Below, one piece after another: positions 1-8,039 of a stretch of 50,003 bases of DNA (position 1 is its first letter; each line of letters starts with the position of its first letter). Under the pieces are notes generated by a model. It was given only the letters and a program-made list of their open reading frames with translations, ran no database searches and was not told the origin of the DNA. Origin of the DNA: Prolixibacteraceae bacterium (GTDB taxonomy: Bacteria; Bacteroidota; Bacteroidia; Bacteroidales; Prolixibacteraceae); contig JABGRN010000034.1 of NCBI GenBank assembly GCA_018648265.1, positions 1 to 50,003 on the forward strand. The letters run 5' to 3'. A program made the translations under genes and the position numbers.

Positions 1-51
1 TCTCTGAAAAACTCTGAAAATTTTGATGCGAAGGAGTTTTTAGAGATGCCC
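1..51. mobile_element. Terminal fragment of an insertion sequence (left window edge)
   Basis: Read on the minus strand, this end begins GGGCATCTCTAAAAACTC. The identical 18 bases begin the fragment at 49954 on the plus strand; after that the two sequences diverge, as the left and right inverted repeats of one IS do. TTAA sits directly outside the repeat at both places. Bases 1-14 (TCTCTGAAAAACTC) and 34-46 can also pair to form a subterminal hairpin. No transposase is inside the window, so the IS family is not assigned. Confidence 0.6.
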
Positions 52-165
52 TTAACACACTAAAATTCACCTAATTTCGTTTTAAGCCTGTATTATGTCC
101 GTAACAGTAATTTAACAAAAAGCATATTTGTTTTATGCTGCAAAACACTTTCAGGTAATAATACA

Positions 166-173
166 TACTTTTG
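166..173 (+). promoter_or_regulatory. Bacteroidota -7 box (TACTTTTG)
   Basis: TACTTTTG matches the TAnnTTTG -7 consensus of the primary sigma factor in Bacteroidota. It lies 41 bases before the ATG of the small membrane protein. No good -33 TTTG is seen at the usual spacing. Confidence 0.4.
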
Positions 174-213
174 CAGAAGACTTTTAAGTCTTTTATTAAT
201 TTAAGATGAAAAC

Positions 214-381
214 ATGGAAACGAAAACAAATCAGAATCAGATTATTATAACAACTTTATCTGAGAATGAAAAACAGAAGTTGCCAATAAATTTATTGATT
301 ACAATAGCAGTTGGGGCCATTTCAGGTATGGCAATAATTTTTGGGCTCTTTTGGGGCGCTGAATTGCTTTTTAACCGATAA
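214..381 (+). CDS. Small single-pass membrane protein, 55 aa
   Basis: This short frame starts with ATG and ends in TAA. It encodes a polar N-terminus of about 22 residues rich in Asn, Gln and Thr, followed by one hydrophobic segment (about residues 24-52) containing small residues (AVGAISGMA). No family is recognised. A TAnnTTTG box at 166 places a promoter at a sensible distance, and the codon use looks like that of neighbouring genes, which supports a real gene. It stands alone, with about 470 gene-free bases after it. The function is unknown. A single-pass accessory subunit of a membrane complex is one possibility, with no direct evidence. Confidence 0.5.
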   Translation: METKTNQNQIIITTLSENEKQKLPINLLITIAVGAISGMAIIFGLFWGAELLFNR

Positions 382-434
382 TAATTACGGCGAAAAAATG
401 TAGAAAAAAGAGATGAAAAAAAGCTTGCTTTTTA

Positions 435-777
435 GTCAGGGCAAATACACACATATTTCCAAGATTATTTCTTTATACCCTTGATTATAGGCAGCTTTAA
501 ATCTTTTGCATACATTTCCATATTTTCCATGTTTCTGCTACATAAATCACTAAAATAAATCTGTTAAGAAGGATTCTTTTAGTTTATTAAACTTGTTAAC
601 ATCGTTTTGGAGGTCGTTTATTTGACTAAAACAGACCATCATTTATACTCCACTTATAATTCCACAACATTGACTTTCAGCACATTACGCAATTCTGTCT
701 ATAAAAAACCATCTAAACAATTAATTTTCAAAAAATTATTTAGAATCGAAATGCAAAAAGTATGAGCTTGCCCTGAC
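435..777. repeat. Gene-free stretch bounded by a 10-bp inverted repeat
   Basis: GTCAGGGCAA at 435-444 is repeated as its reverse complement at 768-777. The similarity continues loosely for about eight bases inward (ATACACAC versus GCTCATAC). The 343 bases enclosed hold no long frame on either strand. This could be a MITE-like element or the remains of an IS. No clear target duplication flanks it. The rest of the 382-851 gap holds only an AT-rich sequence and the -7 box at 818. Confidence 0.3.
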
Positions 778-817
778 GAGAAATTTGTTTAAATAGCTGA
801 ATTTCATTTTAAAAGAG

Positions 818-825
818 TACCTTTG
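818..825 (+). promoter_or_regulatory. -7 box (TACCTTTG) upstream of the DEAD-box helicase
   Basis: TACCTTTG fits TAnnTTTG exactly. It lies 26 bases before the helicase ATG at 852, which implies a short 5' leader. The -33 element is not obvious. Confidence 0.5.
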
Positions 826-851
826 CGCCCATTATTTTTATAAAAATTTGA

Positions 852-2594
852 ATGACATTATTTAACGAAATGGGCCTCAGTACCGAAATCCAGTCGGCAA
901 TCGAAGACTTAGGTTTTGAGCAACCCACACCAATTCAGGAAAAAGTAGTTCCTTTTTTATTGGAAAACAAGCAGGACATGGTGGCCCTGGCGCAGACCGG
1001 AACAGGCAAAACTGCCGCATTTGGTTTACCAATAATACAGCAAATCGACACCGACAAGAAATCTATCCAGACTTTAATTTTAAGCCCTACCCGCGAGCTG
1101 GCTATGCAAATTGCAAGCGATCTAAAAAACTATGCAAAAAATACCAGTAAGCTTAGAATTGCTGTAGTTTATGGTGGTTCCGACATTAAAACTCAAATAA
1201 ATGATCTCGCTCGTGGCCCACAAATTGTTGTTGGGACCCCCGGTCGTACCCTTGACTTAATTAAACGAAAAAGATTACGGGTTGAGGAAATCGAGTGGCT
1301 GGTTTTAGATGAAGCCGACGAAATGCTTTCGATGGGTTTTAAAGATGATTTGGATGCCATTTTGGAAAATTCGCCTAAAGAAAAACAGACGCTTTTATTC
1401 TCTGCAACAATGCCCAGGGAAATAGTTTCGATTTCCAAAAGGTACATGACCGATCCTTTCGAAATTTCTGCGGGAAGGAAAAATATGGGTGCGGAAAATG
1501 TAGAGCATCATTACTATTTGGTACATGCCAAAGACAGGTATTTAGCCTTAAAACGAGTAGCCGATATAAATCCTAATATTTACGGAATTATTTTTTGCCG
1601 TACGCGGGCAGAGACCAAAGATATTGCCGATAAATTAATGCAAGACGGTTATAATGCCGATGCACTTCATGGTGATCTTTCCCAAGCTCAGCGCGACCAC
1701 GTGATGGCCCGTTTCAGGGGGAAACATTTGCAAATGCTTGTGGCTACTGATGTTGCCGCACGTGGACTTGATGTTAACGACCTAACCCACGTAATTAATT
1801 ACAATCTGCCCGACGATCCTGAAATTTATATCCACCGGAGTGGACGTACCGGCAGGGCCGGGAAGAAAGGCATTTCGGTAACTTTAATCCACCTTCGCGA
1901 AAAAGGCAAATTGCGGCTCGTAGAGAAAAAAATAAATAAATCATTTAACCTAAAACAAGTTCCGTCGGGAATAGAAATTTGCGAAAAGCAAATGCTTAAT
2001 TTTATCGACAAGGTTGAAAAAATTGAGGTGAAAGACGAACAAATTGCCCAATTTATGCCAGTGATATATAAAAAACTGGCCTGGCTTGAACGAGAAGAAC
2101 TTATCAAACATTTTGTGTCGGTAGCATTTAACAGGTTTCTAAAGTATTACGAAAATGCCCCTGACATAAATGTTGACGAAACACGCTACAACGACAGGGA
2201 TTCAAGACGTGGTGACCGGGATGGTGGCAGACGCAGGGGACGCGATGACAGGGGGCGTGGAGAAAGAGACCGCGACAGATCCGGGCGTAGCGGACGTGGA
2301 GAAAGAAGAGACCCGGGGCGACCAGATCGTAATGAAGGTGGACGAAGTGGTTACGAATTTTCAAGGTTCTTTTTCAATTTAGGAAAAAAGAATGGCATTG
2401 GAAAACGCACAATCATTGATTTGATAAATCAAAACCTCCCGAATAAAAATGTTGAAATTGGAAATATTGAGGTATTAAAAAGTTTCTCCTTTTTCGAGGT
2501 TGACAAGAGATATGAAAATGAGCTGCTAAAAGCTTTTAAAAATGCCACTTACAAAGGTCAACGAATTGGAATTGATGTTGCGAAAGGGAAATAG
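852..2594 (+). CDS. deaD: DEAD-box ATP-dependent RNA helicase (DeaD/CshA type)
   Basis: ATP-driven RNA unwinding enzyme of the cytoplasm, expected to act in ribosome assembly, RNA turnover or cold adaptation. The helicase core has the Q motif (GFEQPTPIQ, about residues 21-29), Walker A AQTGTGKT (47-54), PTREL, the DEAD box (152-155), SAT (183-185), and in the second RecA lobe ARGLDV and HRSGRTGRAG. It is followed by a strongly Arg/Gly/Asp-rich linker (about 440-500). The C-terminus (about 505-578) fits a DbpA/CsdA-type RNA-binding domain, which binds structured rRNA in DbpA. The length of 580 aa is normal for the DeaD group. It is monocistronic, and the next gene converges on it from the minus strand. 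The symbol follows the DeaD subgroup by domain order. Confidence 0.93.
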   Translation: MTLFNEMGLSTEIQSAIEDLGFEQPTPIQEKVVPFLLENKQDMVALAQTGTGKTAAFGLPIIQQIDTDKKSIQTLILSPTRELAMQIASDLKNYAKNTSKLRIAVVYGGSDIKTQINDLARGPQIVVGTPGRTLDLIKRKRLRVEEIEWLVLDEADEMLSMGFKDDLDAILENSPKEKQTLLFSATMPREIVSISKRYMTDPFEISAGRKNMGAENVEHHYYLVHAKDRYLALKRVADINPNIYGIIFCRTRAETKDIADKLMQDGYNADALHGDLSQAQRDHVMARFRGKHLQMLVATDVAARGLDVNDLTHVINYNLPDDPEIYIHRSGRTGRAGKKGISVTLIHLREKGKLRLVEKKINKSFNLKQVPSGIEICEKQMLNFIDKVEKIEVKDEQIAQFMPVIYKKLAWLEREELIKHFVSVAFNRFLKYYENAPDINVDETRYNDRDSRRGDRDGGRRRGRDDRGRGERDRDRSGRSGRGERRDPGRPDRNEGGRSGYEFSRFFFNLGKKNGIGKRTIIDLINQNLPNKNVEIGNIEVLKSFSFFEVDKRYENELLKAFKNATYKGQRIGIDVAKGK

Positions 2595-2661
2595 ATTCTA
2601 TAAAAATATTTAGATCCCATTAAGGTTGAAATCAGAGGAATACATTTGAATTTGTAAATTA

Positions 2662-3795
2662 TCATGAGATAAAATAATAGAATTCAAGCCAATATTTATA
2701 AACCGGATCTAAAAAAATATAAGCACTATTCTGAACATCAATTATTTCTTTTTTTATTAATGCTTTTTTTATTCGGATTACGTTTGCTGATGTTCCCATC
2801 TGATAAGTTTCGATGGAGTATTTTGAACTTGGGTGTTTTTCGCCATTTATAATGGCTCTCATAAAATTAACATGAGTTGTACTTAGCTCATCAGTTCGGG
2901 TTTGGAAAAGTAGGCTTAATTGCAAAACTAAATTTTCATGAGCTTCATTTATTATATTTTCATTACATATTTTTGTGGTTCTAAACCAAGTTAGCTGTGC
3001 CAGTTGTTGTACATAATACGGGTGACATTCAACCAATTGAGAAAGATATTTGGCATTTTGGGTGTCTATAGTTTTTCCGGTATCTGCAAATCGTTTTTTT
3101 AAAAAAGGAATCCAGTTATTTTCACTAATTTTTTCAAGAAACATTAAATCCCCAAATTTATAAAAAGGCATTGACGGAGAAGTAAATACATCCATTAGCA
3201 TGTGCCTTTTGCTTCCGTATAAACAGTAGCCAACATTTTGGTGTTTTTGCCAGTTTGAACGTAGTTTTTTTTGAAATGCCATTTGGTTACTAAACACAGA
3301 AATATTCTGGAACTCATCAATGCAAATAATAATTTTTAGCTTTTTATTGTTTGCTATTTTTTCACATAAATTGAGGATATCATCGGGGTCTTTTATTACC
3401 TCTTCCCAATCGAGACCTAAGGAAAAATCACTTGTTGATTCAGGACTTAAGGAAATTCGTGGAATAAATTGACCCATGAAATTTTTAGCATTTGCCAGTA
3501 ATTCTTCTAATTTAGACGATGTAACCCGAAGTACCTCTTTGGCTAATAGTTTGTAGAATTGTTCCTCTGTTCTAACGTTGTATAAATCGATAAAACAAAA
3601 CCGAAGTGATTTGTCTTTTTTGCGGGCCAACTCCGCTGCTTTTACTACCAACGAAGATTTTCCCCAACGACGGGGCGAAACTAATATGGTATTAGTGAGT
3701 GAAATAAAATTTAGTGTTAACCGACTAATTTCCGATTTTCGATTTGTGAAATTTTTATCTAAAGCCAATTTTCCAAAAATAAATGGAGCCTTCAT
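2662..3795 (-). CDS. AAA-type ATPase of the archaeal-ATPase (ATPase_2) family
   Basis: Predicted P-loop ATPase of the family often annotated as 'AAA family ATPase' or 'archaeal ATPase'. The N-terminus carries the typical 'F..R..E...L' lead-in (NRKSEISRL). Walker A is SPRRWGKSSLV (40-50) and Walker B is IIICIDEFQNI (about 155-165). A sensor-like GSKRHMLMDVF segment follows, and the C-terminus looks like a winged helix. Related proteins are common in Bacteroidota in many copies, but their role is poorly known. Several are linked to mobile DNA or to toxin-like modules, without proof here. It stands alone on the minus strand with its own promoter. No nuclease (DUF234/PD-D/ExK) domain could be seen at the C-terminus. 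Confidence 0.8.
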   Translation of the reverse strand: MKAPFIFGKLALDKNFTNRKSEISRLTLNFISLTNTILVSPRRWGKSSLVVKAAELARKKDKSLRFCFIDLYNVRTEEQFYKLLAKEVLRVTSSKLEELLANAKNFMGQFIPRISLSPESTSDFSLGLDWEEVIKDPDDILNLCEKIANNKKLKIIICIDEFQNISVFSNQMAFQKKLRSNWQKHQNVGYCLYGSKRHMLMDVFTSPSMPFYKFGDLMFLEKISENNWIPFLKKRFADTGKTIDTQNAKYLSQLVECHPYYVQQLAQLTWFRTTKICNENIINEAHENLVLQLSLLFQTRTDELSTTHVNFMRAIINGEKHPSSKYSIETYQMGTSANVIRIKKALIKKEIIDVQNSAYIFLDPVYKYWLEFYYFIS

Positions 3796-3814
3796 TATAC
3801 AGGTTTTAATCTGT

Positions 3815-3846
3815 CAAAGTTATGAAACCTTATTGTAACTTACAAA
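3815..3846 (-). promoter_or_regulatory. Promoter of the AAA ATPase gene (-33 TTTG / -7 TAACTTTG)
   Basis: On the minus strand, TTTG (complement of 3843-3846) is followed after 20 bases by TAACTTTG (complement of 3815-3822). This is the canonical Bacteroidota spacing. The ATG is at 3795. It is the best complete promoter seen in the window. Confidence 0.6.
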
Positions 3847-3870
3847 TATGTAACTTACAAATGTGTAACC
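3835..3870. repeat. 15-bp tandem repeat carrying a duplicated -33 box
   Basis: The unit GTAACTTACAAATRT occurs at 3835-3849 and 3850-3864, and a partial third unit (GTAACC) ends at 3870. Each full unit contains one minus-strand TTTG. The duplication therefore adds a second -33-like element 15 bases upstream of the one used in the predicted promoter. Confidence 0.6.
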
Positions 3871-3888
3871 TGGTGTTGGAAATTAAGT

Positions 3889-4236
3889 TTAATTTTTTTT
3901 CTTTTTACTTGACTTTGCTTTTGGATTGAACTCCAAACATCGTTTTACCCACCTGTCTAAATCATCGTCCATGTCAACCCCTTCCTGATCGACATAAAGA
4001 TATCCTTTCATCGGACGTTTTGTAAAATCCATTATCCGGCATCCTTTTTCCTCAATAACCTTATCCTGTATTTCCGGGTCAAGTCGGACCATTAAATCGT
4101 CTTTAATAACACCAAGGCACATTTTTTCATCTACCAAAAAACAAATTCCTCCAAACATTTTCTTTTCCTCAAATGTAGTTTTATTGTCTTTTAATGAACC
4201 ACGGACACGATCGGCTAAAAATTCGTTGTATGCCAT
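3889..4236 (-). CDS. TfoX/Sxy N-terminal-domain protein
   Basis: A 115-residue protein of the TfoX N-terminal-domain family. The diagnostic core is KKMFGGICFLVDEKMCLGV (about 25-44) followed by a strand pattern with RLDPE and a conserved FTKRPMKGYLYV block. The C-terminus is Lys-rich (KSSKKKKN). In gamma-proteobacteria TfoX/Sxy regulates competence. The short stand-alone N-terminal-domain proteins of Bacteroidota have no established role, and competence should not be inferred. It ends 11 bases after the start side of the neighbouring phosphatase's stop, so both minus-strand genes may share a transcript. Confidence 0.82.
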   Translation of the reverse strand: MAYNEFLADRVRGSLKDNKTTFEEKKMFGGICFLVDEKMCLGVIKDDLMVRLDPEIQDKVIEEKGCRIMDFTKRPMKGYLYVDQEGVDMDDDLDRWVKRCLEFNPKAKSSKKKKN

Positions 4237-4247
4237 TTTATTGAAAT

Positions 4248-5036
4248 TTAATTGTTTATAATACTAATAATTTTTGAGTGAAGTATTTTATTTGAACCCA
4301 CAATCGTAAAGTTCCGATCATAATTGTTTTTATTGATTGAATAATTTTGTTCCGATCCATCGAGGTCTGTCACTTTCCCACCGGCCTCTTCAATAATTAA
4401 TCCTGTACCTGCAATGTCCCAGATTTTTGTTGATTGATTAATACAAGCTCCAAATTTCCCATCGGCGGTGTAACATAAATCTAACAAACAATTTGTTGAT
4501 CGGAGGTTTCGGACATTTTGCACTAAATGTTTAATGACCCTTGATTCCCGTTCTGTTTTTCTCGAATCAAAGGAAAAATCGAGAGAATACGACAAAAGGA
4601 TATTTTTCAAGTGAGTCTCTTTGGAAACGTTTATTTTTTGATTGTTTAGAGTTGCTCCTTTCCCTTTTTCAGCAAAATAAAGTTGATTGTAAAATGGAAG
4701 AAAGCAACCCGCTAAAACAGGTTCAAATTTTTTTAAAACACAAATAATTACCCCAAACCAAGGCAGCCCGGCAGCAAAATTTGAAGTGCCGTCAAGTGGA
4801 TCAACTACCCATGTATATTCAGAGTGTTTATCCTGAAACCCAGTTTCTTCACCCAGCAAATTGTGGTTTGGGAATTCATTTGAAATAATTTGGAAAATTC
4901 TCCTTTCTGAATTAATATCCGTTTGCGTAACAATACTACTTTGACTCTCCTTTTCTGTGTATTCTGTAATTTTTCCAAAGCTTTCCAAGAGAATTTTTCC
5001 AGCTTCGAGCAATGCAAGGTGAATTGTGTTTTTCAT
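4248..5036 (-). CDS. Inositol monophosphatase family protein
   Basis: Mg2+-dependent sugar/inositol phosphatase family (IMPase, CysQ and FBPase relatives). The metal-site motifs are all present: GEETG (about 62-66), DPLDGTSNFAAGLPWFG (about 79-95) and, near the C-terminus, WDIAGTGLIIEEAGG. The length of 262 aa is normal. The substrate cannot be fixed from motifs: inositol-1-phosphate, histidinol phosphate and 3'-phosphoadenosine 5'-phosphate are all acted on by members. It is encoded directly upstream of the TfoX-like gene on the minus strand with an 11-base gap, so they form a likely two-gene unit. A divergent promoter region separates it from the URO-D gene. Confidence 0.88.
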   Translation of the reverse strand: MKNTIHLALLEAGKILLESFGKITEYTEKESQSSIVTQTDINSERRIFQIISNEFPNHNLLGEETGFQDKHSEYTWVVDPLDGTSNFAAGLPWFGVIICVLKKFEPVLAGCFLPFYNQLYFAEKGKGATLNNQKINVSKETHLKNILLSYSLDFSFDSRKTERESRVIKHLVQNVRNLRSTNCLLDLCYTADGKFGACINQSTKIWDIAGTGLIIEEAGGKVTDLDGSEQNYSINKNNYDRNFTIVGSNKILHSKIISIINN

Positions 5037-5115
5037 TTGAAAATTATGAAATTAACAGGAAATGGCAAATCTTAAAATTAAAACCATGAAGATAGTAAAA
5101 AAGGAATTTTGTATG

Positions 5116-5123
5116 TAAGTTTG
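5116..5123 (+). promoter_or_regulatory. -7 box (TAAGTTTG) upstream of the URO-D-family gene
   Basis: TAAGTTTG fits TAnnTTTG and lies 24 bases before the ATG at 5148. No -33 element is clear. Confidence 0.4.
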
Positions 5124-5147
5124 AATTAATTACGAAGTAAAAACCAA

Positions 5148-6149
5148 ATGACCAAAACAGAACAATTTCATCAACTGCAAAAAAATGGATTTTTATCTGA
5201 TAAAATATTGTTCCGTCCTATTTTAATGCAATTTGCGGCTGAATACATTGGCAGCAATTACGGAAAATTTGCTTCTGATTACAAGGTTTTAGTTGAGACG
5301 AATCTTCGATGTATGGAAGATTTTAACCTCGATATGTTGGGATTAATTTCTGATCCGTACCGTGAAACAAGTGCTTTTGGCGCTAAAATAAAATATATTC
5401 CTGATGGCGTTCCACGTTGTTTAGATTTGATTGTAAAAAATATTGACGATGTAAAAAAACTAAAAATCCCCGATATTTATAAAGCTGAACGAACACTCGA
5501 CCGAATAAAAGCGGGCGAAGTTCTTACAAAAAAGACACAGGGCAATATTCCGATAATTGGCTGGATTGAAGGTCCCCTTGCCGAAGCGTGCGATTTAACA
5601 GGAATGGAAAATATGCTAATGCAATTGATGATTGACCCCGACTTTGCCAATAGTTTATTGGACAAATGTATGACCACAGCCAAAGATTTTGCCAAAGCAC
5701 AATTTGAAGCAGGCTGCGAAATTATTGGGATTGGCGATGCCGTCTGTTCGCAAATTGATGTGGACACCTACAACACATACGTTCGCGATCGTCATAAAGA
5801 ACTTATCGCTTACATTCAAAGTTTGGGTGGAAAAATTAAACTTCATATTTGTGGAGACACCAATCATTTACTGCCTTCGTACGCCGATTTCAATCTAGAC
5901 ATTTTGGATTTAGACTGGCAAGTGGATATTGACCATGCACGATCTGTTCTTGGAGAAAAAGTAATTTTGGCTGGAAATATTAATCCGGTTGATATTCAAA
6001 ACAAATCAAGCGAAGAAGTTTCTATTGTTAGTAAAGAATTGGTTAAAAAACATAAAAACGAACGTTTTATTCTTTCCGCAGGTTGCGAAATTACACCTTT
6101 AACATCACCCGAAAATTTATTGGCCATGAGCGAGGCTGCTAAACTATAA
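5148..6149 (+). CDS. Uroporphyrinogen-decarboxylase-family protein (MtaA/CmuA-like methyltransferase)
   Basis: A TIM-barrel protein of the URO-D superfamily. It resembles the corrinoid/thiol methyltransferase branch (MtaA, MtbA, CmuA) more than HemE. It has HICGD (about 234-238) and, near the C-terminus, LSAGCEITPLTSPENLLAM. Together these give the His-x-Cys...Cys zinc site of methyltransferases, which HemE lacks. The length of 333 aa fits. Its partner corrinoid protein is not in this window, so the methyl donor is unknown. The next gene starts 9 bases after its stop, and the pair is probably cotranscribed. Heme synthesis is a less likely role. Confidence 0.83.
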   Translation: MTKTEQFHQLQKNGFLSDKILFRPILMQFAAEYIGSNYGKFASDYKVLVETNLRCMEDFNLDMLGLISDPYRETSAFGAKIKYIPDGVPRCLDLIVKNIDDVKKLKIPDIYKAERTLDRIKAGEVLTKKTQGNIPIIGWIEGPLAEACDLTGMENMLMQLMIDPDFANSLLDKCMTTAKDFAKAQFEAGCEIIGIGDAVCSQIDVDTYNTYVRDRHKELIAYIQSLGGKIKLHICGDTNHLLPSYADFNLDILDLDWQVDIDHARSVLGEKVILAGNINPVDIQNKSSEEVSIVSKELVKKHKNERFILSAGCEITPLTSPENLLAMSEAAKL

Positions 6150-6158
6150 TTGAATGTT

Positions 6159-7820
6159 ATGAAAAATGAATTGAATTTACTCGTATTTGGAATCTTAATT
6201 TTAGCAACTTCTTTGTGGTCTTGTTCAAAACAAAACATTCAATTTACAAAAGAGCCGGTAGTAATTAATAATCCCAATTCTTCCACTCCTCTAACTTGCT
6301 ATATCAATTTTGAGACTGTTGATAAATATAAAAAAGTTTCATTTCAACTAAAAGAATCAGGGCGGGTTGTTAATCTGGAATATGATTTTTCTGAAAAGAA
6401 GGAGCAAGGATTTTTACTTATGTTAATGCGACCAGATACTGAATATTCAATATCAATCGAAATTACAGATACTAAAAACATAAAGCATAATTTGAACAAT
6501 CAACTGGTTTTTCAAACTCCCATGCTTCCTAAAAGTGAATTGGAATTTCCTAAAATTAGTATTACAAAATCCCTTAAAAATAATAAGTCGGAAGAATTGA
6601 TACTTTTCAATCCGAGAAGGCGAATTCCGGTTACTGTTCCAAGAGCCAACGAACTCAATAAAACTTTTGGAATGCTGGCAATTGTCAATCAAAAGGGAGA
6701 TGTTCTTTGGTATTACAGAACAGACTCCAGAATTAGTGATTTTGATTTGCTACCAAACGGAAACCTGTCGTACATGACACAGGATAGCAAAATAGTAGAA
6801 ATGGATTTTGCAGGAAATTTCGTAAATCAGTGGTACGCTGTAAAGCGCCCGGAAGGAAAAGCTGAAAATGCGATTCCGGTTGATGCACTCACATTTCATC
6901 ATGATGTTTCCTTGTTGCCAAATGGAAATCGACTGGTATTAAGTACAGAAATTCGTGAGTTAGACAACTATTATACAAGTGAATTGGATAAAAATGCTCC
7001 CCGAAAAAGGCAAAAAGTGATGGGTGATGTAATAATTGAATTTACACCTGAAGGAGAAGTTATACATAGATGGAAATGTTTCGATCACATGCCGGTTGAA
7101 CGGATTGGCTATGAAACTTTTAGCCGTTATTGGGAACGAAGAGGATTTCCCGGAGTTATAGACTGGAGCCATGCAAACGCCATTGTTCCATTACCTGATG
7201 AAAATGCATATTTGGTTAATTTTAGATACCAAAGTGCAATGATAAAAGTGAATAAATCTAAAAATGAAATTGATTGGATTTTTGCGGAACCAACAGGTTG
7301 GGGAAAAGATTTGCAGGATAAACTTCTCGACATTCCAAAAGACGGCTTGAATTGGCATCAACACGCACCACATTTTACAAGCAACGGGAATTTAATTTTT
7401 TTTAATAATAATAACTACAATGCACGGCCATTTGAAACCACTGCTGAATTAAGGAAATGCCCGAGTTATGCCGTAGAATACAAAATTAATGAGCAAAATA
7501 GAACTGTTGAACGAATCTGGGATTCGAAAATAAAGGATGAAGATTCTGTTATTAGCATTGCCATGGGGCGAGTTAGCGAATTACAAGAAAACGGAAACGT
7601 TCTAGTTTGTTTTGGAGCACTTTTATCTGAGGATCATATCAATGAAATGACCTGGTTCAACCGGGGAAGATTTCCTCAATGGACAATGGTAAGGGAGTTT
7701 ACACACACAACGCCTGCAGAAATTGTTTGGGAAATGAGAGTTTTGCCCCGCTCAAATAACAGCAAAGTTGGCTGGACTTTATTTGGGGCGGACCGGATTA
7801 AATTATTTTGTGTGAAATAA
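6159..7820 (+). CDS. Arylsulfotransferase (ASST)-like lipoprotein
   Basis: A 553-residue exported protein of the arylsulfotransferase/ASST beta-propeller family. These enzymes move sulfate between phenolic compounds without PAPS, outside the cytoplasm. I start it at the ATG at 6159, not at the upstream TTG at 6150, because the protein then opens with a lipoprotein signal (MKNELNLLVFGILIL, lipobox LWSC). Conserved pieces are THHDVSLLPNGNR (about 243-255, with the His that may act as catalyst), DWSHANAIVPLPDEN (about 338-352) and HQHAPHFTSNGNL. Substrate and sulfate donor are unknown. Because this subfamily is diverse in Bacteroidota, transferase activity is inferred from the family only. It follows the methyltransferase-like gene. 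Confidence 0.8.
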   Translation: MKNELNLLVFGILILATSLWSCSKQNIQFTKEPVVINNPNSSTPLTCYINFETVDKYKKVSFQLKESGRVVNLEYDFSEKKEQGFLLMLMRPDTEYSISIEITDTKNIKHNLNNQLVFQTPMLPKSELEFPKISITKSLKNNKSEELILFNPRRRIPVTVPRANELNKTFGMLAIVNQKGDVLWYYRTDSRISDFDLLPNGNLSYMTQDSKIVEMDFAGNFVNQWYAVKRPEGKAENAIPVDALTFHHDVSLLPNGNRLVLSTEIRELDNYYTSELDKNAPRKRQKVMGDVIIEFTPEGEVIHRWKCFDHMPVERIGYETFSRYWERRGFPGVIDWSHANAIVPLPDENAYLVNFRYQSAMIKVNKSKNEIDWIFAEPTGWGKDLQDKLLDIPKDGLNWHQHAPHFTSNGNLIFFNNNNYNARPFETTAELRKCPSYAVEYKINEQNRTVERIWDSKIKDEDSVISIAMGRVSELQENGNVLVCFGALLSEDHINEMTWFNRGRFPQWTMVREFTHTTPAEIVWEMRVLPRSNNSKVGWTLFGADRIKLFCVK

Positions 7821-7973
7821 ATCCTACTCGCAACTGGAAAACTCCCATCTATCATCTATTACTATCAGAAATAAGAATTATTTATCTGACTTAGCATTTG
7901 TATTTTCAATTAATAAAATCAAATCGTACTGGTTTTTAGGGAAAGGCATTATTAGCACTAAATATTGAACAGC

Positions 7974-8012
7974 AAAAAAAGGTGTAAATATTAAATAATT
8001 ACACCCTTTTTT
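7974..8012. terminator. Bidirectional terminator between convergent genes
   Basis: GGTGTAA (7981-7987) pairs with TTACACC (7999-8005). Seven A bases precede the left arm, and C plus six T bases follow the right arm, so it can end transcription in both directions. It lies between the ASST-like gene (+) and the GH97 gene (-). Confidence 0.75.
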
Positions 8013-8039
8013 AACTTCCGAATTCAATCATTTACGCAT

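Noticed and set aside
2128-2382. Short frames on both strands over the Arg/Gly-rich part of the helicase
   Set aside because: They are by-products of the GC-rich, repetitive RGG-like linker; the helicase frame runs through without break.
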